Shown: piece by piece, positions 46,495-46,696 of the stretch | Layout: each line of letters opens with the position of its first letter | Position numbering within the stretch: position 1 is the first letter of the stretch | NCBI GenBank assembly: GCA_015488325.1 | Contig: WFOA01000105.1 | Coordinates: forward strand, 1-46,696 | Direction: 5' to 3' | Source: Acidimicrobiia bacterium | GTDB lineage: Bacteria; Actinomycetota; Acidimicrobiia; Spongiisociales; ZC4RG35 | DNA length: 46,696 nucleotides | Notes under the pieces: generated by a model | Seen by the model: only the letters and a program-made list of their open reading frames with translations | What the model was told of the DNA's origin: nothing | The model's database searches: none | Position numbers and translations under genes: made by a program

Positions 46495-46696
46495 ATGACC
46501 CAACTCGCCCGGATCCTCGTCGACATTCTCGTCCCCGTGTTCCTGCTGGTGGGCGTGGGGGCGGTGGCCGGGCGGCGACTGGGCCTCGATTCCCGCCCCT
46601 TCGCCAAGATCGCCTACTGGATCCTCGGGCCGGTGTTCGTGTTCGACATCCTCGCCCGGGCCGACCTCTCCGCCGACCTGGTGGCACGGGTGGTGG
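46495..46696 (+). CDS. AEC-family transporter, N-terminal fragment
   Basis: MTQLARILVDILVPVFLLVGVGAVAGRRLGLDSRPFAKIAYWILGPVFVFD. Confidence 0.75.
   Translation, partial: MTQLARILVDILVPVFLLVGVGAVAGRRLGLDSRPFAKIAYWILGPVFVFDILARADLSADLVARVV

Noticed and set aside
1-46696. Defence island, BGC, prophage, tRNA or transposon
   Set aside because: No RM, CBASS, Cas, integrase, transposase, NRPS/PKS or tRNA signatures seen; the intein is the only mobile element.

Overview
High-GC, gene-dense chromosomal window that looks actinobacterial; Acidimicrobiia-like is a guess. I saw no tRNA, rRNA, CRISPR array or transposon. Main blocks, left to right: (i) XdhC C-terminus, then a minus-strand disaccharide-phosphorylase operon (LacI regulator, GH65 phosphorylase, sugar ABC transporter, beta-PGM) and a divergent MocA-like nucleotidyltransferase; (ii) DUF4332 protein, HbhA/phasin-like Lys/Ala-tailed protein with a coupled XRE regulator, VIT/CCC1 transporter; (iii) DAHP synthase, prephenate dehydrogenase, M20 hydrolase, NAD synthetase, class IV aminotransferase, MgtE, GreA, two-component system; (iv) a LexA-box-like promoter driving an uncharacterised gene and an overlapping 47-aa ORF; (v) a Calvin-cycle cluster (prk, rpe, class I fba, cbbR, cbbL, cbbS) in which cbbLS is translationally chained to a GAF histidine kinase and a LuxR-type response regulator; (vi) small membrane-protein genes, one cut by an in-frame TAG; (vii) B12-dependent ribonucleotide reductase with a 398-aa LAGLIDADG intein and paired NrdR-box-like sites; (viii) Fcy1-like deaminase, GAF sensor kinase, galactokinase, oxidoreductase, acyl-CoA ligase, AlkA-like glycosylase, AEC transporter start. 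The most notable signals are the cbbLS-kinase-regulator operon, a recurring TANNNT-(6-9 nt)-ATG/GTG layout implying widespread leaderless transcription, the LexA-like cassette, and the intein with donor-like flanking codons.
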